In this document: positions 10,363-20,587 of the stretch, piece by piece
Position numbering within the stretch: position 1 is the first letter of the stretch
Layout of the letters: each line of letters starts with the position of its first letter
Source: Ichthyophis bannanicus
Taxonomy: Eukaryota; Chordata; Amphibia; Gymnophiona; Ichthyophiidae
Direction: 5' to 3'
Length of the DNA stretch: 64,000 nt
Assembly (NCBI GenBank): GCA_033557465.1
Contig: CM066043.1
Location: forward strand, 75,236,662 to 75,300,661
The notes under the pieces: generated by a model
The model's input: only the letters and a program-made list of their open reading frames with translations
What the model was told of the DNA's origin: nothing
The model's database searches: none
Made by a program: the position numbers and the translations under genes

Positions 10363-10800
10363 TTCCCTTAAGAATAGCTTTCATCCCCTCCCACACAGTT
10401 TACGGCAAAGTTACCATTGTCATTATTCTTAAAGTATTTGCAGAATTCTCCTTCTGTTTTCTTGCAGTCCCCTGATAGTCTGATAACCATCATTTAGTTT
10501 ACAGAATTGAATCCCTTTTGCCAACATGAAAAGATCTAGGCTCTCCCACACTGGTTTATTGTCTGACCACATAATAGTTAATCCGGATCTTTTCAACTCG
10601 TTGAGTTATCTCGCTGTCTAGTATCATATCGGTTCTCATGTATGAGTCATGTGGATGTGAATAAAATGTGTAAACCTCCTTTCTGCCATTTCTATTCCTC
10701 CAAATATCCACCACATTGTGTTCTTGGATAAACTATATTAGTGAGCACCTATGTTTTCTCAACCCTCCTGTGTTCCCTTATGAATTATCCTTCCCTAGAT
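10363..10800 (-). pseudogene. L1-like LINE endonuclease fragment
   Basis: On the minus strand this gives a block with CGGYLEE/DIWRNRNGRKEVYTFYSHPH and RTDMILDS (about 10610-10720), the distal part of an L1 endonuclease domain, followed by a linker toward RT. Stops and shifts are present. The fragment lies between DIRS-B and the start of the plus-strand L1; its N-terminal continuation is at 17271-17670 and its RT probably at 1-430. It is therefore a target in which younger elements landed. Confidence 0.72.
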
Positions 10801-11059
10801 GGAGTATAAATTACCCCTCCCCACCATTATTAAAGGATTCCCACCTAAACTGGGGAGGGGGGGGGGCGTGGTGAAGCCTGAGTGGATCGGCCACATGTTG
10901 TAGAAGCTCCAGCTGTCTCCAGCTCTGTTTTAAGATCCTAGCTGTGTTTTGGGCCATTGAGGAGATCGAGGGATTCAGATCTGCATCTGTGATGGCCATG
11001 GGTAAAAATAGAAAGCTGGAGAGCTCCTCTGCCATTGCCTCGGGTCTCAAAGACACAGG

Positions 11060-11890
11060 GTGGGCCTTCCTACGCCAGAAAAAATGGTGCCTGAGAAAAA
11101 GAGAGAGACTGACCCAGTGATGACGAAAATTCTATAATTAAAAGATCTGATGCACTCACAATTGGAAGTTACAATATCAGTGTAGGGGGAGTTGGAGGCC
11201 CTGAATGTATGAATGCTTGAATTGCAACGGAAGGTGACTGAGGTAGAAGAAAGAACAGATAAACTGGAGAGGCAGGCTTGTCAGGTGGACAAGAACACGA
11301 AGGTGATTTCTCAGCTTCAACTAATAATGGAAGACTTGGCTGATCGGAACAGGAGAAACAACATACGAATATTCTGTTTACCAGAGACAGTTGAAGGGTC
11401 CAATATGAGCGCATATTTCTGGGCCTCCATTTTCAACTGCCATTGGGTTTTGAGATGGTCCACAGAGTTCCATCCAAGATACTGGATTCCAACAAAGAGC
11501 CTTGACCCATGGTGGCCAAACATTTGCGATATCCGCATGCTTTGCAGATACTTAGGATGGCCCTACCAAACCATCTTTAATGATTCAAGGCTGAAGGATT
11601 TTGTTCATTCCGGACCTAGCGAAGACAACTGCTGCAAAACTGAAACAAATGCTGGTGCAAAAGGCAGCGCTCCGGGACCTAGGGATGGTGTATGGCCTCT
11701 TTTATCCAGCATGTATGCAGGTTACCTACTAGAACAAAATATCTTGGTTCATAGATCCTGTCCAGCTGAAAGACTTTATAGTGAATCATCAAATGCACTG
11801 AAGGAATGCAACAAACTGGATCAATCTTCGGTTCATCCCTCATATGGATGTATCATGCAATTGGTGAAGGAATTCATTTAAAAAGGCCAG
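11060..11890 (+). pseudogene. L1 ORF1 remnant
   Basis: The open stretch 11213-11881 begins with heptad-like residues (LELQRKVTEVEERTDKLERQ), the coiled coil expected in L1 ORF1, then LADRNRRNNIRIFCLPET, which resembles the entry to the RNA-recognition domain. After about residue 70 the frame no longer matches; a sequence with EFHPRYWI, typical of the following domain, appears in a shifted context. ORF1 proteins bind L1 RNA as trimers. This copy is disrupted by stops upstream of 11213 and by at least one frameshift. Confidence 0.7.
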
Positions 11891-13458
11891 GACTAATTGG
11901 TTGTCATATACTTGAAGAAGACAGGCTGAATGCAACTTTGCTTGAGAACATAGAGTATGAATCAGGTTCTGGATTGAGAACTCAGTACTCTTATGCGGTC
12001 ACTCTTTATTTTCTTTTGTGCAGGACTGGATTTGTGTCGTGTGTTGTGGTAGGTCTGAACATAATACCGGTAAAGGTATGTGGCCCTTACCAATATGGGA
12101 GAATGTACAGGGTGCATGGGACCTGGTACCTTGTAGCTGATACCGGCAGTATGACTTCACCCACCATTGAGAGAGATGTAACCATTTTTGACCTTTGCCT
12201 GTTGCGAGGGCTTGAATTTTTTCTTTTTCTTCTCTTTTTTTTTTTTTTTAGATAAGATCACAGTTGGGAGAGACTGGATGGGTTGTATGATTATAGACAT
12301 GTTTGAGGCAGGGGTGGGAGGGAGAGAGATGAGGAGTGGTATTTGCGGTGTGGTAATTTTTATAGTTGGGCGTAATGAGTGAATTAAAGTTGATGATATT
12401 TAATGTTAATGGACTCAACCATCTCATAAAGCAGAAAAAAGTATTTACGTACTTAAAGAAAATTCAGGGGGATATTCTCTTCCTGCAGGAAATGCATCCT
12501 TTGTATTAAACTAAAGGTAGATTGGCTGTTGGGAATATGTTTACGCACCAGCGATAAATAAAAAATGTGCAGTCTCAATCTTTTTCTGCAAGTCCATACA
12601 GGTGCAAATCATGTATCGCTTGGCTGATCCTGAGGGGCGGCGGCTCTTAGTAGATACTGTGGTGGCAAACCGACCCCTAGTTCTACTTAACATATATGCT
12701 CCCAACAGGGATGAGCCATCCTTTTTTTCTTCTCTCGCTGCTTTGATTTTGGAATATAATGATACAGAAATTATGGTGGCAGGGGATTTTAATCTGCCCT
12801 TGGATAAACATATTGGGTAGACAATTCACGTATAAGGTCTCTTCAAGGGCTCAAGGGGAAGTGCATAATATGATAGAGCAGTGCCATTGTTAGATCCGTG
12901 AAGACTTTGGCACCCAGTTGGATGTGAATATACATTTTACTCTCACCCTTGTGTCCTGTTCCAGATTGGATTACTTCTTAATAAGTAAGCGGTTGATTGG
13001 ACTCCTACAGATGTCAGGATCCACCCAATGCTTCTCACTGACCATGCCACTGTCTCCCTCATAGTGCAATGGTACCCTCAGAAGAGTGGCTCAGTATCTT
13101 GGAGGTTAAACAATAATTGGATGGCGGACCCTGAGTTTCTCACAAGGGTGGTGGGCTTTACGGATGAATTCTTCCCTAGAAATGCAGCTGGGGAGGTCCC
13201 CTTCCCATTAGTCTGGGAGGCAAATAGAACCTCACTGAGAGGTGAAATTATCAGTTACTCTTTCTGGAAATGGAAGAAGGGGATCTTACAGTTGCAGGTC
13301 TTAGAGCTGGAAATTGGGAAACTTGAAACCAACATGTGCAAGGGGGAGATTCTTCCTTACTTTCTCAGCTGCTACAATGGAAATACCTCTATAACAGTAA
13401 ATGTAGCGAGAATGTCCAACAAGATTTATTTTTATGTAATGCTCTTTACTATACAATG

Positions 13459-14455
13459 AATATTTTATTTATTTATTACAAATTTCTATACCGCATTTTC
13501 CTAAAGATCAAATGTGGTTTACAATGAACAATTTGAATAGTACAGTGAAAGGTACATCTTCAGTTACAAAGAACTCTTTAACTACATACATTAACTCTCA
13601 AGACTGATTTACATAGAACTATATACGCTTACATTGGGCTACATAAGAACATAAGATATGCCATACTGGGTCAGACCAAGGTCCATCAAGCCCAGTATTC
13701 TGTTTCCAACAGTGGCCAATCTAGGTCATATGTACCTAGCAGTTTCCCCAATGGCTATGTACCATTTCGGTGTTAGATAGGGGTGTAGACCGATACAGTA
13801 TAATGTAATGAAGCATTCTTGGGGGTTATAACGAGGGGTGATTGGCGACTTATGTAGAAGGGTTTAAGTAGAGGAGTGAGGAGAATCAATGGAGTTGAGG
13901 TTAGTAGAGGATCCAAAGTGAAGGGTGAATAGATGGGTTTTGAGGTTTTTTTCCGGAAGGTGAAGAGGTCGTTTGCTTCTCTTAGATGTTCTGGAAGGTT
14001 ATTCCAGAGGTTAGGGGCGAAGTGTGAGAATGCTTTATTGTTTGTAATTTTCCTTGATTTCCTGAAGACAGTTGGCATTGTTTGTTTTTATTGCAGTCAC
14101 GCTGAGAGCGAGTGACTGTGTCCGTGGTGATGAGTATGGAGAGGTATGATGGGGAGATTTCTTTGATTAGTTTAAAAGTTGTGTCTAGTATTTTGTAGAT
14201 GATACGGCTTTGTACAGGGAGCCAGTGGAGGGTATACAATATATGGGGTAATGTGATCAAAGGGGTTGCTATTCATGGATGTCTTAGCTACAGCGTGTTG
14301 GGCTAATTGAAGGTGTCTTAGTGTTTGTTTAGTAGAACCTTGTAGGATTGTGTTGGCAAAGTCAAAGTGCAGCGTAATAATTGCATTTATAACCGATTTA
14401 AAGTCGTGTTGGTTTGCCTGGTACTTGAAAGGCCAGAGAGCGAGACAACATGTCC
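13459..14455 (-). mobile_element. L2-type LINE 3' half inside the L1
   Basis: Minus-strand frames give the end of an L2-type RT protein: LHFDFANTILQG (near 14360), LHWLPVQSRIIYKILDTTFKLI (near 14160-14230) and FSHFAPNLWNNLPEHLR (near 13985-14025). The tail is at 13459-13545 with the TTTATTTATTTATT run and TATACCGCATTTT, like the L2 tails at 45804 and 47119. L1 ORF2 sequence lies on both sides. A CR1 tail sits within it at 13644-13765. The open reading is broken into three frames. Confidence 0.8.
13644..13765 (-). repeat. CR1-type LINE 3' end inside the L2
   Basis: The block with GCCATACTGGGTCAGACC and CAAGCCCAGTATTCTG is nearly the same as 33509-33610, which joins CR1-type RT coding sequence at 33779-34470. 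This shorter copy therefore looks like a 5'-truncated CR1 3' end on the minus strand. Confidence 0.75.
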
Positions 14456-17270
14456 CAGTTATAAATTGCCTGAGGTGGGGGGTGCATGCCATATGGATAA
14501 GGACATTGCATCGGCTTTTGCCCACTTTTACTCTTCATTGTATCATTCTGAAGCCCCAGCCCAACCGGAGAGGCTTCCAGAATTCCTGCAGTCTATCACT
14601 GGGCCGAAGTTGTTGGCCCAGGCTAGTGCATCATTGGGTGCCCCATTAACCGAAATGGAGTTGTTACAGGCCCTCTCTACATTGGCTATGAGACGCCCAG
14701 CCCTGATTGATTCACGATAGAAATTTATCAACAGTATAAATCAGTCTTGAGCCCACAACTATGTTATCTATATCAGGACGAGGACGGGAGTGGCCCCAGC
14801 CTTCACAGAAGCGCAAATCACAGTTCTGCCAAAGCCAGGAAGAGACCCCACTCTGGTTCAATATTATCGACCAATATCATTGATTAATGTGGATAATAAA
14901 CTCTTGACCAAGGTCCTGGCCCTTCAACTGCAAAATGTTTTGGGCACCTTCATACACTGTGCCCAGACTGACTTTATGGCAGGGTGGTTTGTTGGAGACA
15001 ATGGGAGGCTTTTCTCCTCTGTGTTGGTGGCGTCCAAGGAGAGGGCCACCCCATTGGTGGCCCTCTCGCTGGACGCAGAAAAGGCATTCGATCACATCGA
15101 ATGGGCATACCTGTGGCAAATGTTGGACTGGATGGGTTGCGGAAGTGAGTTTCGGAGATGGATGGAAGTCTTATACTCTGCACCCTCAGATTTCTGTGAA
15201 TGGCCTGCTTTCCACACCCTTTCAGGTTACTAGGGGTACTCAGCAGGGATGCCCCCTGGCCCCCCCTTTTGTTTAACATTGCAATAGAACCCTTATTACT
15301 TGCTATTTGCCAAAATCCTGATATTCAAGGTTTCACATATAAAACTTTCACTTGTAAAATAATGGCATATGCAGATGACTTGCTTCCTTTCCTTCAGGAG
15401 CCCTCGTCGTCTATACCCACTGTGTTCGCAACCATTGAGGAATTTGCTAGTTTTTCAGGCTATACGATTAACAAAGAAAAATCCAAGATTATCCCACTCA
15501 ATTCGGTCACTGCCCAAGTGGACATGGAGGGGTGAGGAGTGAAATGGATACCCCATAGTATGAAATATTTAGGAGTGTTATATCACTGGGACTTAGAGCA
15601 GATACAAGTGATTAATATGGAATGGATTTTGGCAGTTATCAAATCTGATTGAACAATAGTCGCCCTTGATGACTTCATGGTGGGGACGGATAGAAGCAGT
15701 GCAGATGATTCTGACCCCACAAATATTGTACCTCCAGGTTTCTGCCCATCGGCATACTACAAGCACATTGAACAATTGCTACTTAAATTCATCTGGCGGA
15801 ATTGAAAACCCTGCATTGCGCAAAAGATGTTATATGCGGTCAGGAAGGCCGGTGGGATAGGTCTGCCCAACCTCTACCTATACTGCTTAGCATATCTTGC
15901 GAGATATCACCTGTTTTGGATAGACTCCTGGAAATATGAGAGAACTCATTGGCTTGTACTAGAAGGCACAATGGCTAGGTCATTTACCCTAGTAGAGTTG
16001 GTTGGAATGTCTCTAGGAGATGCTTTTCTAATTTATACCGCAAAGTGGGCTACTCAAATAGCTCTCAAAGAATTAGACAACGATTTTGACAGCCCTTAGA
16101 GCCAATCTTATTTAGTGCCATTATGGAGTAACCCTCAATTGCTTATAGGCAGGAAAAAGATATTGTGGCCGGTATGGCATGGCAGAGGTATTAGTATGTT
16201 AGGGGATGTTTTCAAAGAAGGACAACTCCTTTTCTTTGCCGAGCTGCAGGATAAATATAAACTCCCGAACTCTCAGGCATTTAAATGGATGCAATTACGA
16301 CACTGCATCTTGCATTCAAAGTATGATCTGGTCTCCTTGATGACAGCGCCAAGGCTGTGGATCTTTAGTGATCAGGCATGCCATTTCTCTTATTTATAAA
16401 TGTTTGAGGGACTCCCAGTATCCACTCTGGAAAGGCTCTTAGAAGTCTGGTCCTAAGACTCCAAGACAATGCTGATACCAGCTCATTGGGATCATTTCTG
16501 GACCAAGGACAATCTTCCTTCTCCCTCAGCAAGTCTAGTCCAATCCCTATACTTTTTGATACATTGGGCAGTGTGGACTCTGTGGAAGAAATGGAGGGCC
16601 AGCCTTGTGGAGGACCACTTCTGTTGGCACTGTGGAATGACCCTGGGTACCCTTTGTCTTATGATATGAGTATGGTAGTATTCTACCCTATTGGAGGGCT
16701 GTGTGGAAGAGATTGCATGAGGTTTTTAATATCTCCAAGCCCCTATCAATAGTGTGTCCTTTTCCGATCTATAGTACTATCTGATATACTACCGGCTTCC
16801 AGTAGGAAGTTTGACTTCCTGGTGGGGATAGGACTTCAAACTGTTCTTGCAAACTGGAAGGATGCTTTCCTTGTCACTTTTCATCTTTGGCACATGGTTT
16901 GTCTGGCCCACCACTATGAGAAACCCATGGTGATTAAGACCAGTACTTTGATGATATTTCAGACAAAGTGGGAACCTCTGTAGAAGTTTCTTTGTATCAG
17001 CCCTACCAATAGGTAGCCGTTAGATCCCTTGAACAGACAGGATTTTTTCATGATGGGTGAATCTCATGCCTCCACGCTTGCTACTTCTCATGTACCCATG
17101 GGTTTCTATCTCTCGCTCTGATGTCTACCCCATCCCCCTCCTGGGCTGTGATAGGATTGGGAATGGTTTTGGGTTGTATATATGTACTGTTCTGTTTCTT
17201 TTTGCTGTAATTGATATTTGTAGTATTCTATTTTTTTTCCTGTTTGAACTACATAATAAATTTTTTTTAA

Positions 17271-17670
17271 ATGGATTCCCTTCAAAACTTATAAATCTTT
17301 CCTTTAGTTCCTCAAAATATTTGCCCTGTTAGTTGGGAGCATGCAGACAGACCAGCTTGATCTTCTCATCAAATTTTGGATTCTTTAGAATAAACCTGCC
17401 CTTGGAATCACTTTCAATGTCAAGAACTTCCACTTTATGATTTGCAATCAATCTCCAACTCTTTTCTTCCAAACGGTTTGCTGCTAGGTAGGCACAGGGA
17501 TAACTTTTATGCTATACAAGATATTCATCAGTTTTTTTAAATGAGTTTCCTGCATGAAGAAGATGACCTAAACCTGGTTTCCTCCTTTAAATGTTATTTG
17601 TCTTTTGAAATTCGTATTAAGACCTTTCACATTTATAGACCTAATCCTACTGACCACATCCATCTCTGTG
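17271..17670 (-). pseudogene. L1-like LINE endonuclease N-terminal fragment
   Basis: On the minus strand it reads LNVKGLNTNFKRQITFKGG near 17590-17640 and VIFFMQETHLKKLMNI near 17525-17565, the first endonuclease blocks of L1 ORF2. Stops follow. Orientation and domain order fit the piece at 10363-10800, so the plus-strand L1 (10801-17270) probably inserted here. Confidence 0.7.
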
Positions 17671-17899
17671 ATTAAGCCCCCCTCCTAGGTTGCGGATCAT
17701 TCCTCTCCTCTCTCCTTCCATTCACTCCCTCTGTGACCACTGGGAAGGGTCCTTTCCTGATATCTACAACTGAAAGGAGTGACTTCATGCTATTATGGCC
17801 TGGTCCCAAATGCGTTTACAACCTAGTCCATATTTTAAAGGTTGTCCTCCCATACCACATCGGTACTCAGCTCCACCTGCTCTGTTTCCTGTCTCTTAA
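17671..17899. other. No gene seen (probable old LINE DNA)
   Basis: A CT-rich stretch with no coding signal. It could be the 5' side of the minus-strand L1, but no diagnostic motif is seen. Confidence 0.35.
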
Positions 17900-18275
17900 T
17901 CTATAACCAATCCACAGTAAGACACTGACTCCTATCCCTGGACTTTTATTTCCTGAGATGTCTCTCATGAAAAAATCCAAATACGCTGTATTAACCAGCT
18001 TACCTTTGCCCATATGCTTGTTCACACTTCAAAAGGTTCTAGTACATTCATGGCATGATGTCCCTTTGCTAATGCCATACTGACACTTCCTCATAAGACT
18101 GGTTGTATAGCTAATAATTTTGTTCTTCAAAATAGCTTCTACTATTCTATCCAGTATCAGGTTCACTGGTCCATAGTTGTGTGGGTCACCACTGGAGTCC
18201 ATTTTTAAATTTGGCATTAAATTAGCCCTTGGGTACAGAGGTAGACTAAAATAAATTACAGCAGGTATCCTAGAT
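17900..18275 (-). pseudogene. CR1-like LINE reverse transcriptase fragment
   Basis: The minus-strand frame 18289-18029 reads GDPHNYGPVNLILDRIVEAILKN and then QYGISKGTSCHE, which corresponds to the first RT block of CR1-type LINEs. It has no upstream endonuclease and no downstream catalytic box here. DIRS-C is inserted at its upstream edge (18279): CR1 sequence runs up to TTC at 18276-18278. Confidence 0.65.
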
Positions 18276-18278
18276 TTC

Positions 18279-18435
18279 TCCAGGACCAAGCAGGAAGTCA
18301 GTCCTCACTTATGGGTGTCATCGACGCCGATGAAGCCCCAGCGGAGCATTTCCCCAGCTTTCCATGAAAGCCTTTGGGAATGCTGGCACGCATGCGCGGT
18401 TCCCTTCCCGCCTAAAGGTGCCATCTTACCTCAGT
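18279..18435 (+). repeat. DIRS-C left inverted terminal repeat
   Basis: From TCCAGGACCAAG to GCCATCTTACCTCAGT. Its inverted partner is about 23834-24019. The repeat contains GCATGCGCGG (an NRF-1-like element) and GCCATCTTA (the reverse of a YY1-like AAGATGGC-type site). Its outermost bases are complementary to the left half of the internal region near 23670-23702. Confidence 0.9.
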
Positions 18436-18687
18436 CTCTTTTTTTCCGTGAAGCCCATCGGACATGTGTCCTGTTTTCCTGGTTAAAAGTAAATTTTTTT
18501 CTAGCGTTGTTTCGCTTCTTTTCTTCGGATTCGATGTCGGTTCCCCTCCCGCCGGGATCGGTACACCGGTATCGAACCCCCTATTTTTCGGTTTTTGCCC
18601 TTAGTGGCTAGGCATTCGCACCTAAACTTTTTTTCTATTTCCCTGGAAGGCCGGTCTTTTGACCTCGCGGGGACCCTTTTTTCCCCC

Positions 18688-20587
18688 ATGACTTCCAGTA
18701 GTTTTAAAAAGTGTGATCGGTGTAAGAAGATTGTCTCTCACCGACACACACGACTGCTGCCTTCGGTGCCTGGGCCCGGACCACGATTCAAAAACGTGCG
18801 AGCCATGTGGAAAAATGTTTTCCAAGGCCCTCCGAAATCGTCAGCAGCAAAGTGAAAGGCTTTTCTCTGACTCGGCCTCTGCTCGTGCCCGGACCTCGTC
18901 TGAGGCGTCGACATCTCGGGATTCCGATCCCGAGAGGCGTCGGAGCTCCTCGGACAGGGGGTCCCCCAAGAGGGAACGTAAGAGGAAGAAGCGGCTCGCA
19001 AGGGCGGCGTCGGAGGAGGTCCCTGGACCCTCGAGGTCCAGGTCTAAGACCCCCGACCGTCGTCCCGGGCCAGTGGACCAGGAGAAGCCGACCAAAGTTC
19101 CTCGTATAGAACCGGAGTCTGCTGGACATGTAAGTCCTGTTGTCCTCGAGGACTCGCCTCCCCGAGTACCGACGTCGGGCCCGGGGCCCGAGTCGGGGGC
19201 TGCTGCGTCACCCGAGCTGAGTCTCAGGTTGACAGCCTTGGAGAGCAGAATGTCTGCCTTCATGGATCAGCAGCGAGCATTGATGGCCAGCCTCTCTGGC
19301 GCATCTGCCCCGACCACCGGGACATCGACTTCCAAGTCGACCCCGGAGACCGAGCCGATACTCGAGTCCCTTGCGGCTCGAGGTCGTCCTCGGTCGAGGT
19401 CTCCCTCGACCTCCTGTTCAGGACCGAGGGTCTCGACGCCGGTGCCTCCGGCGTCGGGGCGGGTGCCCAGGGGCGACTCGACATCGGACGAGTCTGCATG
19501 GGAAACCGAGGATGAGGAGTCTCTTGACACCTTTAAGACTCTGTGTGTCCCTTCAGACTCACCTGAGTCTGAACCCCGGAGTAGATCCCCTCCAGAGGAT
19601 ACTAGGTTCTCGGAGTTTATCCGGGATATGGCCGCTGCCCTGGCTATCCCGGCTGACCCCAAGGAAGAGCCTCGAGCCGAGGAGCTAGATGCTCTGCAGT
19701 ACGACTCTCCTCCGAAGGAGGCCTTTACTATCCCGGTTCCTCCGATGCTGGAGCGGCTCCTCTTCCGGATGTGGGAGGCACCGGCCTCGGTGCCGGTTTT
19801 GAGCAAGCGAGTCGATTCCATTTATCGGCTCCGCAAGAGTCCTGGCTTCCAGAAAGCACAGCTGCCGCACCATTCTATGGTTGTGGAATCGGCCATGCAT
19901 CGTCTGAAAAGTCAGAAGATGCACTCTGCGGTGCCTCCCGGTAGGGAAGCCCACAGCCTTGATGGAGTCGGCAGAAAGTGTTTTCAGGGCTCCATGCTTG
20001 CTTGCCGTGTCCAGACTTAACAGCTGTACATGGGCATGTATTTACGAGACCTGGCCAAGGAGTTGGCCGGGTTCTCTGCTGGTCTCTCCGGGGAACCCTT
20101 GCAGAGTTTTAAGTCCTTGTCTTTGAGGATATGGGAATGCTCTAAGTTCATGTCCCGCGCCGCCTATGATGGCTTCGAGGCTTCGGCCTGAGTTGCGGCT
20201 GCTGGCATCGCGGCTCGACGCCAGGCGTGGCTGCAGTCATCGAACCTCGAGCCATGGGTTCAGGACAAGTTGGTCGATGTCCCTTGCCGAGGTGAAAACC
20301 TTTTTGGCAAGCCTGTGGCCGAGAAGGCCGCACAGCTCGAGACTGAGCACCTCACCAGGACAAGGCTGTCCAGGAAGACCTCTGCCCCTTCCCATAAAAA
20401 GAAGGGCCCGGGTAAAAAGCCCTTTTACTCGAGGAAGGGCACTGCCTACAAACAGTACCCACAATATCAGGCTGCCCAACCTGCCCCACAGGGTCAGCAG
20501 GCCAAGGGCCGGGGTAATGGGCCCCTTAGGCAGACTGCCCCCAAGCCTCCGGCCCCTGCTCCCACTCAGCAGGGTGGGGGTTTTTGA
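18688..20587 (+). pseudogene. DIRS-C gag (frameshift and two stops)
   Basis: ATG at 18688 fits the DIRS-D gag start. After the first CxxC pair, a 2-base deletion near 18731 shifts the frame; the open part runs 18713-20020. It contains the rest of the Cys/His cluster (HDCCLRCLGPDH, CEPC), Arg/Ser/Pro-rich low-complexity sequence, a helix block (LRLTALESRMSAFMDQQRAL), an acidic patch, and conserved blocks (SPPEDTRFSEFIRDMAAAL, LDALQYDSPPKEAF, FQKAQLPHHSMVVESAMHRL). A TAA at 20018-20020 (Tyr in DIRS-D) and a TGA near 20188 (CGA in DIRS-D, a likely CpG decay) interrupt the C-terminal third, which ends in a basic and Gln-rich tail at 20587. Confidence 0.88.

Larger units (their letters stand above)
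12375..16750 (+). pseudogene. L1 ORF2 remnant (endonuclease and reverse transcriptase)
   Basis: Endonuclease pieces: FNVNGLNHLIKQKKVF and GDILFLQE near 12400-12490, NIYAPNRDEPSFF and VAGDFNLPLD near 12690-12810, and LLTDHATVSL with SWRLNN near 13030-13120. After the L2 insertion: FAHFYSSLYHSE (14515-14550), QITVLPKPGRDP and YYRPISLINVDNKLLTKVLA (14805-14930), LSLDAEKAFDHIEWAYLW (15065-15115), QQGCPLAPP (about 15242-15270) and MAYADDLLPF (about 15360-15390). Together these are the endonuclease and RT that nick target DNA and copy L1 RNA. Multiple stops and frameshifts make the copy inactive. Confidence 0.85.
10801..17270 (+). mobile_element. Near full-length L1 LINE
   Basis: The order matches an L1: a GC-rich 5' region (10830-11060), an ORF1 coiled coil (about 11213-11390), an endonuclease (about 12375-13110), RT blocks (14490-15540), a C-terminal region (to about 16750), a 3' UTR, and AATAAA at 17255-17260 next to an A/T-rich tail. 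Both reading frames are broken. An L2 LINE interrupts it at 13459-14455. It sits in the opposite direction inside an older L1, whose endonuclease pieces flank it on both sides. Confidence 0.82.

Noticed and set aside
19267..19821. Long minus-strand frame opposite DIRS-C gag
   Set aside because: The antisense of GC-rich gag is stop-poor by composition, and DIRS-D shows similar antisense frames without shared motifs.
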